The notes beneath the pieces were generated by a model that saw only the letters and a program-made list of their open reading frames with translations, had not been told where the DNA came from and did no database searches. This document shows, one piece after another, positions 39,696-50,542 of a stretch of 64,000 nt of DNA (within the stretch, counting starts at the first letter, position 1; every line of letters begins with the position of its first letter). Both the position numbers and the translations under genes were made by a program. The DNA is from Bacillus altitudinis 41KF2b. GTDB lineage: Bacteria; Bacillota; Bacilli; Bacillales; Bacillaceae. The stretch covers positions 282,299 to 346,298 of the forward strand of contig NZ_ASJC01000005.1 of NCBI RefSeq assembly GCF_000691145.1, in the 5' to 3' direction.

Positions 39696-40463
39696 TTGCA
39701 TAGGGGAAAAGGGATGAAGTTTGTCGGAGATTCCAGAATACCGGCAGAAAGAAAACCTAACATACCTAAAGACTATTCCGAATATCCGGGAAAAACCGAA
39801 GCCTTTTGGCCGAACTTTCTTTTAAAGGAATGGCTTGTAGGTGCTGTTTTTTTAATTGGATTTCTTGTCCTAACTGTTGTTCATGCACCTCCGCTTGAGC
39901 GGATGGCTGATCCGACAGATACGGGCTATATTCCGCTGCCAGACTGGTATTTCCTATTTTTGTACCAGTTGTTAAAATATGAGTTTGCTGCAGGGAGCTA
40001 TACGGTAGTTGGCGCAATGATTATGCCTGGAATTGCGTTTGGTGCTCTTTTACTCGCACCATTTCTTGATTCTGGTCCTGAACGCAGGCCATATCGAAGA
40101 CCAATTGCAGTTGGGATGATGATTCTTGCAGTTGGTGCAGCAACCTATTTAACATGGGAGTCTGTTGCTACTCATGACTGGGAAGCAGCTGCGAAGCAAG
40201 GTGAAATCAAGAAAGAAGCAGAGATTGATACCTCAGCTGAAGAGTATAAAATCTATCAAGAGCAGACATGTATCTCCTGTCACGGAGATAATATGCAAGG
40301 CGGGGCAGCTGGACCGTCACTTGTTGACAATGGTTTAGCACCAGAGGAAATTGCGAAAATCGCTGTAGAAGGTAAAGGCAACATGCCTAAGGGCATTTTT
40401 AAAGGCAGCGATGAAGAACTTGAAAAGCTCTCGAAATATTTATCTGAGGTCAAATCTAAATAA
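39696..40463 (+). CDS. qcrC: Cytochrome b/c subunit QcrC
   Basis: Fusion of a subunit-IV-like membrane part (three helices, about residues 43-150) with a cytochrome c domain carrying CISCHGD (about residue 190). I choose TTG 39696: the N-terminus MHRGKGMKFVGDSR equals the family and GGAGGGG lies about seven bases upstream. Upstream in-frame ATG codons precede or overlap the ribosome binding site. The 255-residue length equals B. subtilis QcrC. Confidence 0.95.
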   Translation: MHRGKGMKFVGDSRIPAERKPNIPKDYSEYPGKTEAFWPNFLLKEWLVGAVFLIGFLVLTVVHAPPLERMADPTDTGYIPLPDWYFLFLYQLLKYEFAAGSYTVVGAMIMPGIAFGALLLAPFLDSGPERRPYRRPIAVGMMILAVGAATYLTWESVATHDWEAAAKQGEIKKEAEIDTSAEEYKIYQEQTCISCHGDNMQGGAAGPSLVDNGLAPEEIAKIAVEGKGNMPKGIFKGSDEELEKLSKYLSEVKSK

Positions 40464-40506
40464 TTCAGTTGTTTAAATGCAAGTACAAGGATATACTCAA
40501 AAGGAG

Positions 40507-40534
40507 AAAAAAGCTGGCGCTGTCAGCTTTTTTC
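40507..40534 (+). terminator. Terminator of qcrABC
   Basis: AAAAAGCTG pairs with CAGCTTTTT across eight bases, then TTT. Confidence 0.85.
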
Positions 40535-40553
40535 TGATTTTAACAGATCGTGA

Positions 40554-41159
40554 GTGAAGAGAAATATGAGATGGATTCAATATCTGCTAGCCACACGCTA
40601 CATGCTTGTGCTGGTGCTCATTGTCAACTTTCTTGGTACTGTGTACGGCTACTACTGGTATATCCCGCAGCTCGTTGAGACGCCGGCTATCTTTTTACCT
40701 TTTGTTCCAGACAGTCCGACGGCAAGCTTTTTCTTTTTATTTGTATTACTAGCCTTTCTAATGAAACGCCATGCTCCTTATTTTGAAGCGTTGGCCCTTG
40801 TCACCTTGATCAAATATGGATTATGGGCTGTAGGGATGAATCTTTTCGTGCTCGTTTCTGTTGATGATTTTCCGTGGGAAGGATATATGCTAATTGGTTC
40901 GCACTTTGCGATGGCGGTACAGGCTGTGTTATTTGCGCCGTATTATCGTTTTCACATGCGTCATTTGGTTGTAGCAGGGATATGGATTTTACATAATGAT
41001 GTGATTGATTATGTATTTGGAATGATGCCGCGTTATTCTATGCTTTCTGCCTATTCAAATGAGATCGGCTACGTGACGTTTTGGTTAAGTATTGCCGTTC
41101 TTCTTATTTCGTATTATCTTGTCATCTCGAAAAAATCGGTCAAGCTTGAACTCCCTTAA
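40554..41159 (+). CDS. ypjA: Membrane protein YpjA (DUF1405)
   Basis: A 201-residue integral membrane protein with about six helices; Trp/Tyr-rich loops such as GTVYGYYWYIP and the WILHNDVIDY motif. Function unknown. The ribosome binding site is weak, and the start may be GTG 40554 or ATG 40566 in the same frame. It lies 19 bases after the qcr terminator and before ypjB. Confidence 0.8.
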   Translation: MKRNMRWIQYLLATRYMLVLVLIVNFLGTVYGYYWYIPQLVETPAIFLPFVPDSPTASFFFLFVLLAFLMKRHAPYFEALALVTLIKYGLWAVGMNLFVLVSVDDFPWEGYMLIGSHFAMAVQAVLFAPYYRFHMRHLVVAGIWILHNDVIDYVFGMMPRYSMLSAYSNEIGYVTFWLSIAVLLISYYLVISKKSVKLELP

Positions 41160-41224
41160 CAATGTTGGTCTAACCTTGTCCTTTTCTTCATACGCTGTAT
41201 GGAGAAAGGCTAGGAGGGACTTGC

Positions 41225-42031
41225 ATGAAACGAAAGTCAATCGCGATGATTCTATTATTATTTCTCGTCTTGCATCCAGCTGCTGCAAAAGGTGAGGAAA
41301 CAACAGCTGCTAAAGCTCTGCAAGAATTAACGGAACTATCAGATTCAATCTTTCAATTAACGAGACAAGCTAAATATGATGAGGCATTACAAGTTGCATT
41401 GTATGCTGAAAAGACATTTAAAGCTGAGAATTGGCGTGGAACTCTGACGAATACGCAGGTTCGGCAAATTACACTTGGCTATCAAGATATCATTAAAGGA
41501 CTCCCGCAGGAAGACTTAAATGAGCGCGAAAAACTTCGGTATGCCTCTCAGTTTAGAATGCTTCTCGATGCGATACAATCAAATTCAGAACCTCTTTGGG
41601 GATCTCTCGAGAAGCCGATTATGGGGTCTTTTCCGACATTAAAGAAAGAAGTAAAAGATCCAGAATCGACGACGTTCTATGAAACTTGGAATGAGCTGGT
41701 TTCATTGTATGATATGATTTATCCGAGTTTAACCATTGATATCTCGCCTGAAAAGCTGCAAACGATTAAGCAGCACATGGAAGTAATTGAACAAGGTGAA
41801 TTTTTAAAAGCATCGAGTGGGACAAAGCTTGAGCGTCTCACGAAACTCGAAGAAGATTTATCAAGTGTGTTTGCGAACGTTGATCAAGATGAAGCGGATC
41901 CATCACTTTTATGGGTCATTTTAACAACAGGAAGTATGATTTTACTCACTTTAACGTATGTTGGGTTTAGGAAATACCGTGCTGAAAAAGAAAAAAAGCA
42001 AAAGAGACAAGCCGATTATCCAAAGTCATAA
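41225..42031 (+). CDS. ypjB: Sporulation protein YpjB
   Basis: A 268-residue exported protein: signal peptide of about 22 residues (RKSIAMILLLFLVLHPAAA), a helical extracytoplasmic domain and one C-terminal membrane helix (about 236-256) followed by a basic tail. Family annotated as sporulation-related; mechanism unknown. AGGAGGG precedes the ATG. Confidence 0.85.
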   Translation: MKRKSIAMILLLFLVLHPAAAKGEETTAAKALQELTELSDSIFQLTRQAKYDEALQVALYAEKTFKAENWRGTLTNTQVRQITLGYQDIIKGLPQEDLNEREKLRYASQFRMLLDAIQSNSEPLWGSLEKPIMGSFPTLKKEVKDPESTTFYETWNELVSLYDMIYPSLTIDISPEKLQTIKQHMEVIEQGEFLKASSGTKLERLTKLEEDLSSVFANVDQDEADPSLLWVILTTGSMILLTLTYVGFRKYRAEKEKKQKRQADYPKS

Positions 42032-42033
42032 AA

Positions 42034-42064
42034 AAAGAAGCACCGTTATCGGGCTTCTTTTTTA
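42034..42064. terminator. Bidirectional terminator between ypjB and ypjC
   Basis: AAAGAAGC pairs with GCTTCTTT plus an inner CCG/CGG pair. T tracts are present on both strands, so it can end both converging genes. Confidence 0.82.
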
Positions 42065-42934
42065 GTGGGGATTGAGCGGCTTTTTATGTTCATCTAATGT
42101 GAAGCCTTCACCAAGTACGTCATGCACGTCACTCACTGATACAAAGGCATGAGGATCGACGGAAGTTACGACGCTCTTGAGGTGGACAAGCTCATTTTTT
42201 GGAACGACGCAGTAAAGGACGTTGCGTTCCTGTTTCGTATAGGAGCCGACACCCTTTAAAATGGTCACTCCGCGCTCCATTTCCTCTGTGATTTTCTTTT
42301 GAATGATGTCATCCTTTTCAGAAATAATCATCGCTCCTTTGGCAGCGTAAGCGCCTTCTTGCATGAAGTCGATGACTTTTGCAGCAACAAATACGGCAAC
42401 AAGTGTATACATGGCTTCTTTGTAATTTAAATAGGTGAGAGAGATGGTAATGACGCACGCATCGAAGATAAACATCGTTCTTCCCATTGCGACTTGATAA
42501 TGTTTGTTGATCAGTCTTGCAATAATGTCAACGCCGCCTGTTGTCCCGCCGAATTTAAAGATGATCCCGAGGCCTGTTCCGATAAACACACCTGCAAAGA
42601 GTGCGGCTAAGGCTAAATCGTGCTGAAGAGGCATATGTATTTGAAAGCGCTGGAAGATGGCTAGAAAGACAGAAAGACTGACGGTTCCTACAATTGTATA
42701 TGTAAACATGGTTCTGCCAAGCATTTTCCAGCCGATAAAAAAGATCGGAATGTTTAACACAAGGTTTGAAATAGATGGGTCAATGTGAAATAGAAAATAT
42801 AAAAGCAGTGTGATACCTGTAAATCCGCCTTCCGCCAAGTTGTTCTGCATATTAAAATGAACAAGGCCGAAAGAAAAAATCGCAGATCCTATTAAAATAA
42901 ACACGATATTTTTAAGACGAATTTCTTTTAGCAA
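42062..42934 (-). CDS. ypjC: YitT family membrane protein YpjC
   Basis: A 290-residue member of the YitT family: five N-terminal membrane helices with the family GTGLGIIFKFGGTTGGVDI, and a C-terminal soluble DUF2179 domain (about residues 200-280). Start is a TTG at the 42934 end with AAGGAGTGATC upstream on the reverse strand. Substrate unknown. It is transcribed away from ypjD. Confidence 0.87.
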   Translation of the reverse strand: MLKEIRLKNIVFILIGSAIFSFGLVHFNMQNNLAEGGFTGITLLLYFLFHIDPSISNLVLNIPIFFIGWKMLGRTMFTYTIVGTVSLSVFLAIFQRFQIHMPLQHDLALAALFAGVFIGTGLGIIFKFGGTTGGVDIIARLINKHYQVAMGRTMFIFDACVITISLTYLNYKEAMYTLVAVFVAAKVIDFMQEGAYAAKGAMIISEKDDIIQKKITEEMERGVTILKGVGSYTKQERNVLYCVVPKNELVHLKSVVTSVDPHAFVSVSDVHDVLGEGFTLDEHKKPLNPH

Positions 42935-43071
42935 AAGATCACTCCTTTTTTTGCTTAGACAGCGATAATATTATATGGTATGGAAGAGAAACAAGCAAAC
43001 TGAGTTTTAAACATTTGTCAAATATTTATGATTTCGCTAACATGTAAGAGATGGATAGGAGGATGAGCTTC

Positions 43072-43407
43072 ATGACGAATGAAAAAACGCTGCGTCACGT
43101 GCAGCAAGAAGTAGATGATTACATAGGACAATTTAAAGAAGGCTATTTCAGCCCGCTTGCCATGATGGCCCGTCTGACAGAAGAATTAGGTGAACTGGCA
43201 AGAGAGGTTAACCATTACTATGGAGAAAAGCCGAAAAAAACAACTGAAACAGAAAAAAGCATGGAAGAAGAAATTGGCGATGTGCTGTTTGTGTTAACAT
43301 GCCTTGCCAATTCACTCAATATATCACTTGAAGAAGCCCATGATCGTGTGATGCATAAATTCAATACAAGAGACAAAGACCGCTGGACGAAAAAAGAAGG
43401 GAAGTAG
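43072..43407 (+). CDS. ypjD: MazG-like nucleotide pyrophosphohydrolase YpjD
   Basis: An all-alpha NTP pyrophosphohydrolase of 111 residues, probably clearing non-canonical nucleotides. The metal-binding pattern is visible as [12 protein letters not shown] and [12 protein letters not shown] 43072 follows AGGAGGATG and gives the B. subtilis length; the ATG at 43051 lies before this ribosome binding site. First gene of ypjD-dapB-mgsA-bshB1-bshA-cca-birA. Confidence 0.92.
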   Translation: MTNEKTLRHVQQEVDDYIGQFKEGYFSPLAMMARLTEELGELAREVNHYYGEKPKKTTETEKSMEEEIGDVLFVLTCLANSLNISLEEAHDRVMHKFNTRDKDRWTKKEGK

Positions 43408-43412
43408 AGAAG

Positions 43413-44216
43413 ATGACGAATCAAACCATCAAAGTCGTAATCGCTGGAGCAAGAGGAAGAATGGGGATAGAGGCTGTCAAGCTGGCAGAAGAAACAAGCC
43501 ATTTTGAACTGGTAGCAGCACTTGATCACACACATGAGGGGAAAAAGCTATCTGATGTGCTTCATACAACATCTGATGCGCCCATTTATACGGATATTGA
43601 CGTGTGTCTTTCAGAAACAGCACCGGATGTATTAATTGATTTGACGACCCCAGAAATCGGGAAAGTACATACAAAAAAAGCCCTTGAACATGGCGTACGT
43701 CCAGTCGTAGGCACAACAGGTTTTTCAGAAGACGACCTAAAAGAACTTCAGCAATTAACAGAAGAAAAAGGGATAGGCTGTATTATTGCGCCTAACTTTG
43801 CTGTTGGTGCTGTTTTAATGATGAAGTTTGCCAAAATGGCAGCGAATTATTTTCCTGATGTTGAAATCATTGAGCTTCATCATGATAAAAAATTGGACGC
43901 TCCGAGCGGTACAGGATTAAAAACGGCTGAAATGATTGCTGAAGTAAGAGAAAGCAAAAAGCAGGGGCACCCTGAAGAAAAAGAACTAATCGAAGGTGCA
44001 CGAGGAGCAGATTATGATGGCATCCGCCTTCACAGCGTAAGGCTTCCAGGCATGATTGCTCATCAAGAAGTGCTGTTTGGAATGGACGGGCAGACGCTCA
44101 CGATTCGTCATGATTCTTATAACCGTGCATCCTTTATGTCAGGTGTGAAGCTTTCTGTTGAACAGGTGATGCATATTGATCAACTCGTCTATGGCTTAGA
44201 AAATATTATCGACTAA
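43413..44216 (+). CDS. dapB: 4-hydroxy-tetrahydrodipicolinate reductase DapB
   Basis: NAD(P)H reductase of the lysine / diaminopimelate pathway, which also feeds spore dipicolinate. The 267 residues have GARGRMG at residues 11-17, the catalytic [14 protein letters not shown] (about residues 155-168) and GTTGF. It follows ypjD by five bases. Confidence 0.96.
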   Translation: MTNQTIKVVIAGARGRMGIEAVKLAEETSHFELVAALDHTHEGKKLSDVLHTTSDAPIYTDIDVCLSETAPDVLIDLTTPEIGKVHTKKALEHGVRPVVGTTGFSEDDLKELQQLTEEKGIGCIIAPNFAVGAVLMMKFAKMAANYFPDVEIIELHHDKKLDAPSGTGLKTAEMIAEVRESKKQGHPEEKELIEGARGADYDGIRLHSVRLPGMIAHQEVLFGMDGQTLTIRHDSYNRASFMSGVKLSVEQVMHIDQLVYGLENIID

Positions 44217-44233
44217 TAAGGAGTGGATCCCTG

Positions 44234-44653
44234 ATGAACATTGCTTTAATCGCTCACGATAAGAAAAAAAGTGACATGATTCAATTCGCCATTGCGTATC
44301 GAGATCTTTTGGCAGATCATACACTTTATGCAACAGGAACAACAGGTTTAAGAGTGAAAGAAGCGACTGGGCTGCCCATTCATCGTTTCCAATCAGGACC
44401 ACTTGGAGGAGATCAGCAGATTGGTGCTATGATTGCTGATAATGCAATGGATCTTGTGCTCTTTTTTAGAGACCCTCTCACTGCACAGCCGCATGAACCG
44501 GATGTATCTGCACTCATCCGGCTTTGCGATGTGTATGCCATCCCATTAGCAACCAATATGGGGACTGCCGAAATTTTAGTCAGGAATTTAAATAAAGGTA
44601 CGTTTGATTTTCGAGATGTAGCAAAAAACGGAGGAACACATGAAACCACTTGA
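44234..44653 (+). CDS. mgsA: Methylglyoxal synthase
   Basis: Converts dihydroxyacetone phosphate to methylglyoxal, a glycolytic bypass. The 139 residues contain ALIAHDKKK near the N-terminus and the signature [14 protein letters not shown] with the catalytic Asp. AAGGAGTG precedes ATG 44234. It overlaps bshB1 by 14 bases; bacillithiol detoxifies the methylglyoxal it makes, so the arrangement is meaningful. Confidence 0.96.
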   Translation: MNIALIAHDKKKSDMIQFAIAYRDLLADHTLYATGTTGLRVKEATGLPIHRFQSGPLGGDQQIGAMIADNAMDLVLFFRDPLTAQPHEPDVSALIRLCDVYAIPLATNMGTAEILVRNLNKGTFDFRDVAKNGGTHETT

Positions 44654-45344
44654 TATCCTTGCATTCGGTGCCCATAGCGATGATGTAGAGATCGGTATGG
44701 GTGGAACGATTGCAAAATACGTAAAAAAAGGGGCACGTGTTGGAATTTGTGACTTGACTCAGGCTGAATTATCTTCAAATGGAACGGTTGAAAGCCGAAA
44801 AGAAGAAGCCAGAGCAGCCGCTGCCATTTTAGGCGTCACGACTCGAATCCAGCTCACGCTGCCAGATAGAGGACTTTATCTCAATGACGAAGCGATGAAA
44901 GAAATTGCAGGTGTCATCCGAACATACAAACCGAGACTTATTTTTGCCCCGCACCACCAAGATCGACATCCTGATCATGGTCATGCGGGTTCACTTGTAG
45001 AAGAGGCCGCTTTTTCTGCAGGTATACATAAATTTGAAGATTCATACAAGCAGCCAGCGCATAAAATAAGCCAGATGTATTATTACATGATTAACGGCCA
45101 CCATCGTCCAGATTTTGTGATCGATATCTCAGACGAGATGAACCAAAAAATTGATAGCTTACATGCGTATAAAAGCCAATTTGTCAAAACAGAGAGTTCA
45201 GTGGAGACACCGCTTGTAAATGGTTATATTGATTTTGTCAAAATGAGAGAGTCGATGTATGGAAGGGAAGTCAATAAACCTTTTGCAGAAGGGTTTCTGA
45301 CAAAGAAGCCACTTTTGATGGATGATGACTTACTTGGGGGGTAA
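44640..45344 (+). CDS. bshB1: Bacillithiol biosynthesis deacetylase BshB1
   Basis: Zinc deacetylase that removes acetyl from GlcNAc-malate in bacillithiol synthesis. A 234-residue LmbE-family protein with the metal motif AHSDDVEIG (about residues 11-19) and [13 protein letters not shown]. Overlaps mgsA and is two bases from bshA. Confidence 0.95.
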   Translation: MKPLDILAFGAHSDDVEIGMGGTIAKYVKKGARVGICDLTQAELSSNGTVESRKEEARAAAAILGVTTRIQLTLPDRGLYLNDEAMKEIAGVIRTYKPRLIFAPHHQDRHPDHGHAGSLVEEAAFSAGIHKFEDSYKQPAHKISQMYYYMINGHHRPDFVIDISDEMNQKIDSLHAYKSQFVKTESSVETPLVNGYIDFVKMRESMYGREVNKPFAEGFLTKKPLLMDDDLLGG

Positions 45345-45346
45345 TT

Positions 45347-46492
45347 ATGAAAAAATTGAAGATCGGAATCACTTGTTATCCAAGTGTTGGCGGATCGGGC
45401 ATTATTGCCACAGAGCTTGGAAAACGTTTAGCTGAAAAAGGGCACGATGTTCATTTCATTACCTCGAGTATTCCGTTTAGACTCAATAAAGTGTATCCGA
45501 ATATTTATTTTCACGAGGTGGATGTCAATCAATATGCTGTGTTTCAATATCCGCCTTATGACCTTGCACTGGCAAGTAAACTAGCAGAAGTGGCAAAACG
45601 AGAGAAGCTTGATATTATTCATGCACATTATGCGGTCCCTCACGCCGTCTGTGCGTTCTTAGCTAAGCAAATGACTGGACAGTCTGTCAAAGTCGTCACC
45701 ACCCTTCACGGGACGGATATTACGGTTTTAGGCTATGACCCATCTTTAAAGGAAGTCATCCGGTTTGCGATCGAATCATCTGACCGCGTAACGGCTGTAT
45801 CACATTCATTAGCTGCGCAGACATACGATCTGATTAAACCGAATAAAAAAATTGATACGATCCATAATTTCGTCGATGAGCGTGTATATTTGCGTGAAGA
45901 TCACGAAGTGCTGAAGACGCATTATGGTCTTCTGCAGGATGAGAAGGTCGTCATCCATGTATCAAATTTCCGTAAAGTGAAGCGGGTGCATGACGTGATC
46001 CATGTGTTTAAACAGATTTCTGAACAGGTGAATGCAAAACTGCTACTGATTGGGGACGGACCTGAAAAATCGGTTGTTTGCGAGCTTGTGAAAAAGCTTG
46101 GATTAACGGACCGCGTGTTATTTTTAGGAAAGCAAGAGAAGGTGGAGGAGCTCTATTCGATTAGTGATTTGAAGCTGCTGCTTTCTGAGAAAGAGAGTTT
46201 TGGTCTTGTACTACTTGAAGCAATGGCATGCGGAGTTCCTTGTATAGGAACAGACGTTGGAGGAATTCCAGAGGTGATTGCACATGGAGAGACAGGATTC
46301 CTTGTTCCGCTTGGTGATGTAGATGGAGCAGCAAAACATGCCATCTCTATTCTGAAAGACAATGCGCTCCATCAGCAAATATCGATGGCAGCCAAGTCTA
46401 GTGTGGAAGCCAATTTCTCTTCTGACAAAATTGTGAGAGAGTATGAAGAGCTTTACTTAGAATTGATCGAAGGTGATGTTGAAGATGAATGA
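45347..46492 (+). CDS. bshA: Bacillithiol glycosyltransferase BshA
   Basis: GT4-type transferase that makes GlcNAc-malate from UDP-GlcNAc and malate, the first bacillithiol step. The 381 residues start with [16 protein letters not shown] (nucleotide-sugar fold) and carry the GT4 signature [16 protein letters not shown]. The strong TTGGGGGGTAATT region precedes ATG 45347. It overlaps cca by eight bases. Confidence 0.95.
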   Translation: MKKLKIGITCYPSVGGSGIIATELGKRLAEKGHDVHFITSSIPFRLNKVYPNIYFHEVDVNQYAVFQYPPYDLALASKLAEVAKREKLDIIHAHYAVPHAVCAFLAKQMTGQSVKVVTTLHGTDITVLGYDPSLKEVIRFAIESSDRVTAVSHSLAAQTYDLIKPNKKIDTIHNFVDERVYLREDHEVLKTHYGLLQDEKVVIHVSNFRKVKRVHDVIHVFKQISEQVNAKLLLIGDGPEKSVVCELVKKLGLTDRVLFLGKQEKVEELYSISDLKLLLSEKESFGLVLLEAMACGVPCIGTDVGGIPEVIAHGETGFLVPLGDVDGAAKHAISILKDNALHQQISMAAKSSVEANFSSDKIVREYEELYLELIEGDVEDE

Positions 46493-47684
46493 ACCATTCA
46501 CACATGCGATCCCTATTTTACATACACTGCACGAACATGGGTATCAAGCTTATTTTGTCGGCGGTGCGGTGAGAGATGTCCTTTTAGGCAGGGAAATTGG
46601 GGATATCGATATTGCGACAGATGCCACACCTGATGTGGTGGAGTCTTTATTTGATAAAACAGTAGATGTCGGCAAAGAGCATGGCACAGTCATTGTGTTA
46701 CTTGACGGGGTCAGCTATGAGGTCACTACGTTTCGGACTGAATCAGAATATGAAGACTTTCGCCGGCCTAAAGAAGTGGCGTTTATTTCATCACTAAAAG
46801 AAGATCTTTTAAGAAGAGATTTAACGATCAATGCAGTGGCCATGGATATTCATGGTGACATCATTGACCATGTAGGCGGCAAGCGGGATATTAAGCGAAG
46901 ACGAATTCAAACGGTTGGAGATCCTGCATGCCGCTTTCAAGAAGACTCGCTTCGGATGATGAGAGCGGTGCGGTTTTTAAGCCAGCTCGGGTTTGAGCTT
47001 TCTAAAGAGACGGAAGAAGCAATGAAAAAAGATAAACATCTGCTTGCTAACATATCTGTTGAACGCAAAAAAATCGAAATGGAAAAACTTTTAAAAGGCC
47101 GCTACTGTGAGCAAGCCATCAAGGTGCTCATCTCCACCAAATTGTATGAAGAATTGCCCGGCCTCAAGGATCAGCTGAATGAAACGTTCCAAGCTTTCCC
47201 GTATTATTTATTGGATGGGTTAGATGAGGTGTGGGGAGCCTTTATCCATTTACTTGGTCTAGATGAGGCGGAGGCGGTGTCCTTTTTAAAAGAATGGAAG
47301 TTATCAACGAAACTTTTAAAAGAAGCCGTTGCCATTAGCAAATATGTTGATTGTGACTGGGATGCGGAAAAAATGTTTGAAGCTGGTGAACATGTCCTGC
47401 TTTCTAGTATGAAAATCACGCAGCTCAAACATGAGCGCCGCATTTTCTTTGATGAGCTGGAGGCGGCGAAACGTTCATATGATGCGCTACCGATTAAACA
47501 GCTTCAAGACCTTGCAGTGTCAGGAAAAGATTTGATGGCCTTTCGGCAAAAGCCAGCTGGTAAATGGATTGCAGAAGAGCTTGCTTCTGTGAAAAAAGCC
47601 GTTTTGCAAAACCAGCTTGAAAACCGAAAAGAAGCCATAGAGGAGTGGCTCATAGCGTGCGATCAGCGATTAGAAAACGATTAA
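46485..47684 (+). CDS. cca: CCA-adding tRNA nucleotidyltransferase
   Basis: Adds or repairs the CCA tail of tRNA. The 399 residues have the nucleotidyltransferase GGAVRD with DIDIATDA (catalytic aspartates), RRDLTINA and the ERxxxE-type nucleobase region near [14 protein letters not shown] 46485 has AGGTGATG upstream; the longer GTG reading from 46473 starts in that site. Overlaps bshA and birA. Confidence 0.94.
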   Translation: MNEPFTHAIPILHTLHEHGYQAYFVGGAVRDVLLGREIGDIDIATDATPDVVESLFDKTVDVGKEHGTVIVLLDGVSYEVTTFRTESEYEDFRRPKEVAFISSLKEDLLRRDLTINAVAMDIHGDIIDHVGGKRDIKRRRIQTVGDPACRFQEDSLRMMRAVRFLSQLGFELSKETEEAMKKDKHLLANISVERKKIEMEKLLKGRYCEQAIKVLISTKLYEELPGLKDQLNETFQAFPYYLLDGLDEVWGAFIHLLGLDEAEAVSFLKEWKLSTKLLKEAVAISKYVDCDWDAEKMFEAGEHVLLSSMKITQLKHERRIFFDELEAAKRSYDALPIKQLQDLAVSGKDLMAFRQKPAGKWIAEELASVKKAVLQNQLENRKEAIEEWLIACDQRLEND

Positions 47685-48640
47685 TTGAACTATTTACAGC
47701 ATCTGAGCAAGATTTTGTCTCAAGCCAGCAAATATGTGATGAGCTTGGCTGCTCCCGAACGGCGGTATGGAAGCATATAGAGGATTTGCGAAAAGAGGGA
47801 TATGAGGTCGAAGCGGTCAGAAGAAAAGGGTACCGGCTGCTTCGTAAACCGGACAAAATTAGTGAAGACGAAATTCTGTTTGGTTTGGAAACAGAGCTGT
47901 TTGGCAGGCATATTTACTTTCAAGAAGAAGTCGCCTCAACTCAGCTCATTGCCCATGACCTCGTCAATAAAGGAGCCCCGCACGGCTCGCTTGTTGTCAG
48001 TGATCATCAGACAAACGGAAAAGGACGCCTTCAAAGAACGTGGCACTCACCAAATGGGACAGGCATATGGATGAGTTTGATTCTCCGGCCGGAAATACCG
48101 CTGCACAAAGCGCCGCAAATGACGCTTTTAGCATCTGTCGCCATCGCTGAAGCCATAGCGCAGCAAACGTGTCTCAGTCCATCGATCAAATGGCCAAACG
48201 ATATTTTGCTAAACGGAAAAAAGGTCGTTGGTATTTTGACTGAATTAAAAGCAGAAGCTGACCAAGTTCACGCAGTCATTATTGGCCCAGGCATTAACGT
48301 GAATCAGACGGCAAATGATTTTCCTGAAGAATTAAAGGATGTTGCGACGAGTTTGCGAATGGAGCTGGGTCAAAAGGTAGACAGAGCGGCACTGATTCAA
48401 ACCATCATGTCCACCTTTGAAAAAAGGTATGATGAATATATGACATATGGTTTTGCTCCGATCAAACAATTATGGGAATCGTATGCGATGACCATTGGAA
48501 AGCGTATCATCGCACGCACCGTCAATGGACAATATGTTGGAACGGCGCTTGGGATTAATGATGAAGGCGTTCTTTTACTCGAAACGGAGGGCGGAATCCA
48601 AAACATCTACTCCGCTGACATTGAGATCAAGTCAACTTAA
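47657..48640 (+). CDS. birA: Bifunctional biotin-protein ligase / biotin repressor BirA
   Basis: Activates biotin with ATP, attaches it to carboxylase subunits and represses biotin genes. The 327 residues have an N-terminal winged helix (CSRTAVWKHIEDLRKEG) and the ligase domain with GKGRLQRTW and the KWPND motif. I choose GTG 47657 because the N-terminus [12 protein letters not shown] aligns with the family; a GTG at 47645 abuts GAGGAG. Overlaps the end of cca by 28 bases. Confidence 0.93.
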   Translation: MRSAIRKRLIELFTASEQDFVSSQQICDELGCSRTAVWKHIEDLRKEGYEVEAVRRKGYRLLRKPDKISEDEILFGLETELFGRHIYFQEEVASTQLIAHDLVNKGAPHGSLVVSDHQTNGKGRLQRTWHSPNGTGIWMSLILRPEIPLHKAPQMTLLASVAIAEAIAQQTCLSPSIKWPNDILLNGKKVVGILTELKAEADQVHAVIIGPGINVNQTANDFPEELKDVATSLRMELGQKVDRAALIQTIMSTFEKRYDEYMTYGFAPIKQLWESYAMTIGKRIIARTVNGQYVGTALGINDEGVLLLETEGGIQNIYSADIEIKST

Positions 48641-48661
48641 GTGGAACACCCGGCACATTTT

Positions 48662-48670
48662 TGATATACT
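48662..48670 (+). promoter_or_regulatory. Extended -10 promoter of panBCD
   Basis: TG-A-TATACT (48662-48670) without a clear -35. The leader to panB is about 165 bases and can form TTAGGA / TCCTAA pairing; I recognise no known riboswitch in it. Confidence 0.5.
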
Positions 48671-48839
48671 TCGTGTGGGCAGTATCTGAAAAAGAACTGT
48701 ACCTGTTAGGAAGAAAAATTCGATAAATTTCTGCCTTGATCCTAAGGGACTTGGACAGAGGGATGATTCGTCTGCACATGAGAGATAAAAGCGTGTGAGA
48801 TCAGACAAGCCATCTCCTCTCCAGAATGAGGAGGAACAA

Positions 48840-49679
48840 ATGAAGACAAAGTTAGATTTTTTCAAAATGAAAGAACAAAACGAACCTATTGTGATGCTGA
48901 CAGCATACGACTATCCAGCTGCAAAGCAAGCGGAAAAAGCGGAAGTCGACATGATCTTAGTTGGTGACTCACTTGGGATGGTTGTCCTTGGACTTGATTC
49001 CACAGTGCAAGTGACGATGGATGATATGATTCATCACACAAAAGCAGTCAAAAGAGGCGCAAAAGACACATTTGTTGTGACGGATATGCCATTTATGTCT
49101 TATCATTATTCATTAGAAGAAACGATGAAAAATGCAGCACGCATTATGCAAGAAAGCGGTGCTGATGCCTTAAAGCTTGAAGGTGGAGACGGAGTATTTG
49201 AATCCATTCAAGCACTTACAAGAGGCGGCATTCCTGTTGTAAGCCATTTAGGGCTCACCCCTCAATCAGTCGGTGTCCTTGGCGGCTATAAAGTGCAAGG
49301 AAAAGACAAAGAGAGTGCACAGAAATTGATTGAAGATAGTCTGAAATGTGAGGAAGCAGGTGCCATCGCCCTTGTGTTAGAGTGTGTACCTGGTGAACTG
49401 ACAAAACGGATTACTGACATGCTAAAGATTCCTGTGATCGGAATTGGGGCAGGGGCTGAAGCAGATGGACAAGTTCTCGTTTACCATGATGTGGTAGGGT
49501 ACGGCGTGTCTAGAACACCTAAATTTGTGAAACAATACGCGCAAATCGATGCTGTATTAGAAGAAGCGCTCATACAATATACAAAAGAAGTAAAAGCACG
49601 CACATTCCCAGAGGATGCTCATACCTTTCATATGAAAGAAGAAGTCCTTGATGGTTTATATGGGGGGATCAAGGAATGA
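48840..49679 (+). CDS. panB: 3-methyl-2-oxobutanoate hydroxymethyltransferase PanB
   Basis: First step towards pantothenate: makes ketopantoate from 2-oxoisovalerate and methylene-THF. A 279-residue TIM barrel with [18 protein letters not shown] (metal Asp) and the later [17 protein letters not shown] 48840 follows GAGGAGGA; the ORF can be read from 48795, before this ribosome binding site. Start of panB-panC-panD; overlaps panC by four bases. Confidence 0.95.
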   Translation: MKTKLDFFKMKEQNEPIVMLTAYDYPAAKQAEKAEVDMILVGDSLGMVVLGLDSTVQVTMDDMIHHTKAVKRGAKDTFVVTDMPFMSYHYSLEETMKNAARIMQESGADALKLEGGDGVFESIQALTRGGIPVVSHLGLTPQSVGVLGGYKVQGKDKESAQKLIEDSLKCEEAGAIALVLECVPGELTKRITDMLKIPVIGIGAGAEADGQVLVYHDVVGYGVSRTPKFVKQYAQIDAVLEEALIQYTKEVKARTFPEDAHTFHMKEEVLDGLYGGIKE

Positions 49680-50542
49680 AGGTTGTTTCCCATATTCATG
49701 AATTAAAAGAAATGATCAAGCAGCATCAAAAGAAGCAGCATTCCATTGGATTTGTCCCTACAATGGGTTTCCTTCATGAAGGACATCTTACGCTTGCAAA
49801 AGAAGCAAGAGATCAAAATGACATTGTGGTGATGAGCATCTTTGTCAATCCATTGCAATTTGGACCGAATGAAGACTTTGAATCCTATCCAAGAGATATG
49901 AAAAGAGACCAGCGTCTTGCTGAAGAAGCTGGAGTAGATATATTATTTACACCTGATGTGAAGGAAATGTACAAAGATGAGCCATCGATTACGATGACTG
50001 TTCAAAAGCGTACAGACGTCTTATGCGGGAAGAAACGCCCAGGACACTTCGACGGCGTTGTCACGGTGCTCACAAAGCTGTTTCACCTTGTCGCACCAAC
50101 CAATGTATACTTTGGTCTAAAGGATGCACAGCAAGTCGCTGTTATCGATGCGATGATCAAGGATTTCTTTTTTGATCTTCACCTTGTGTCTGTTCCTACT
50201 GTTCGAGAAGAAGACGGTTTAGCGAAAAGTTCAAGAAACGTGTATTTGTCTGAAACAGAAAGGCAAGAAGCACCTGCTTTATACCGGGCATTAAAAAAAG
50301 GACAGACAGCTGTAGAAAAGGGTGAACATGATGTAAATCGTATTTATCAATTAGTGGAAGAGGAGATTCTTCAAACAAGTGGAGAAATCGATTATATTGA
50401 CATTTACTCCTATCCAGAGCTTGAACCCCTTCAGCACTTAACGGGGCAAGTGATCATTGCCATTGCTGTGAAGTTCTCCCGGGCAAGACTGATTGATAAT
50501 GTGATTTTCCATGTTCCTGAAAGCGGTGAAAAACATGTATAG
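49676..50542 (+). CDS. panC: Pantothenate synthetase PanC
   Basis: ATP-dependent condensation of pantoate with beta-alanine. The 288 residues contain [13 protein letters not shown] (HIGH-like motif, about residues 26-38) and the KMSKS-like AKSSRN. ATG 49676 overlaps the panB stop and the ribosome binding site is GGGGGATCAAGG. Overlaps panD by eight bases. Confidence 0.96.
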   Translation: MKVVSHIHELKEMIKQHQKKQHSIGFVPTMGFLHEGHLTLAKEARDQNDIVVMSIFVNPLQFGPNEDFESYPRDMKRDQRLAEEAGVDILFTPDVKEMYKDEPSITMTVQKRTDVLCGKKRPGHFDGVVTVLTKLFHLVAPTNVYFGLKDAQQVAVIDAMIKDFFFDLHLVSVPTVREEDGLAKSSRNVYLSETERQEAPALYRALKKGQTAVEKGEHDVNRIYQLVEEEILQTSGEIDYIDIYSYPELEPLQHLTGQVIIAIAVKFSRARLIDNVIFHVPESGEKHV

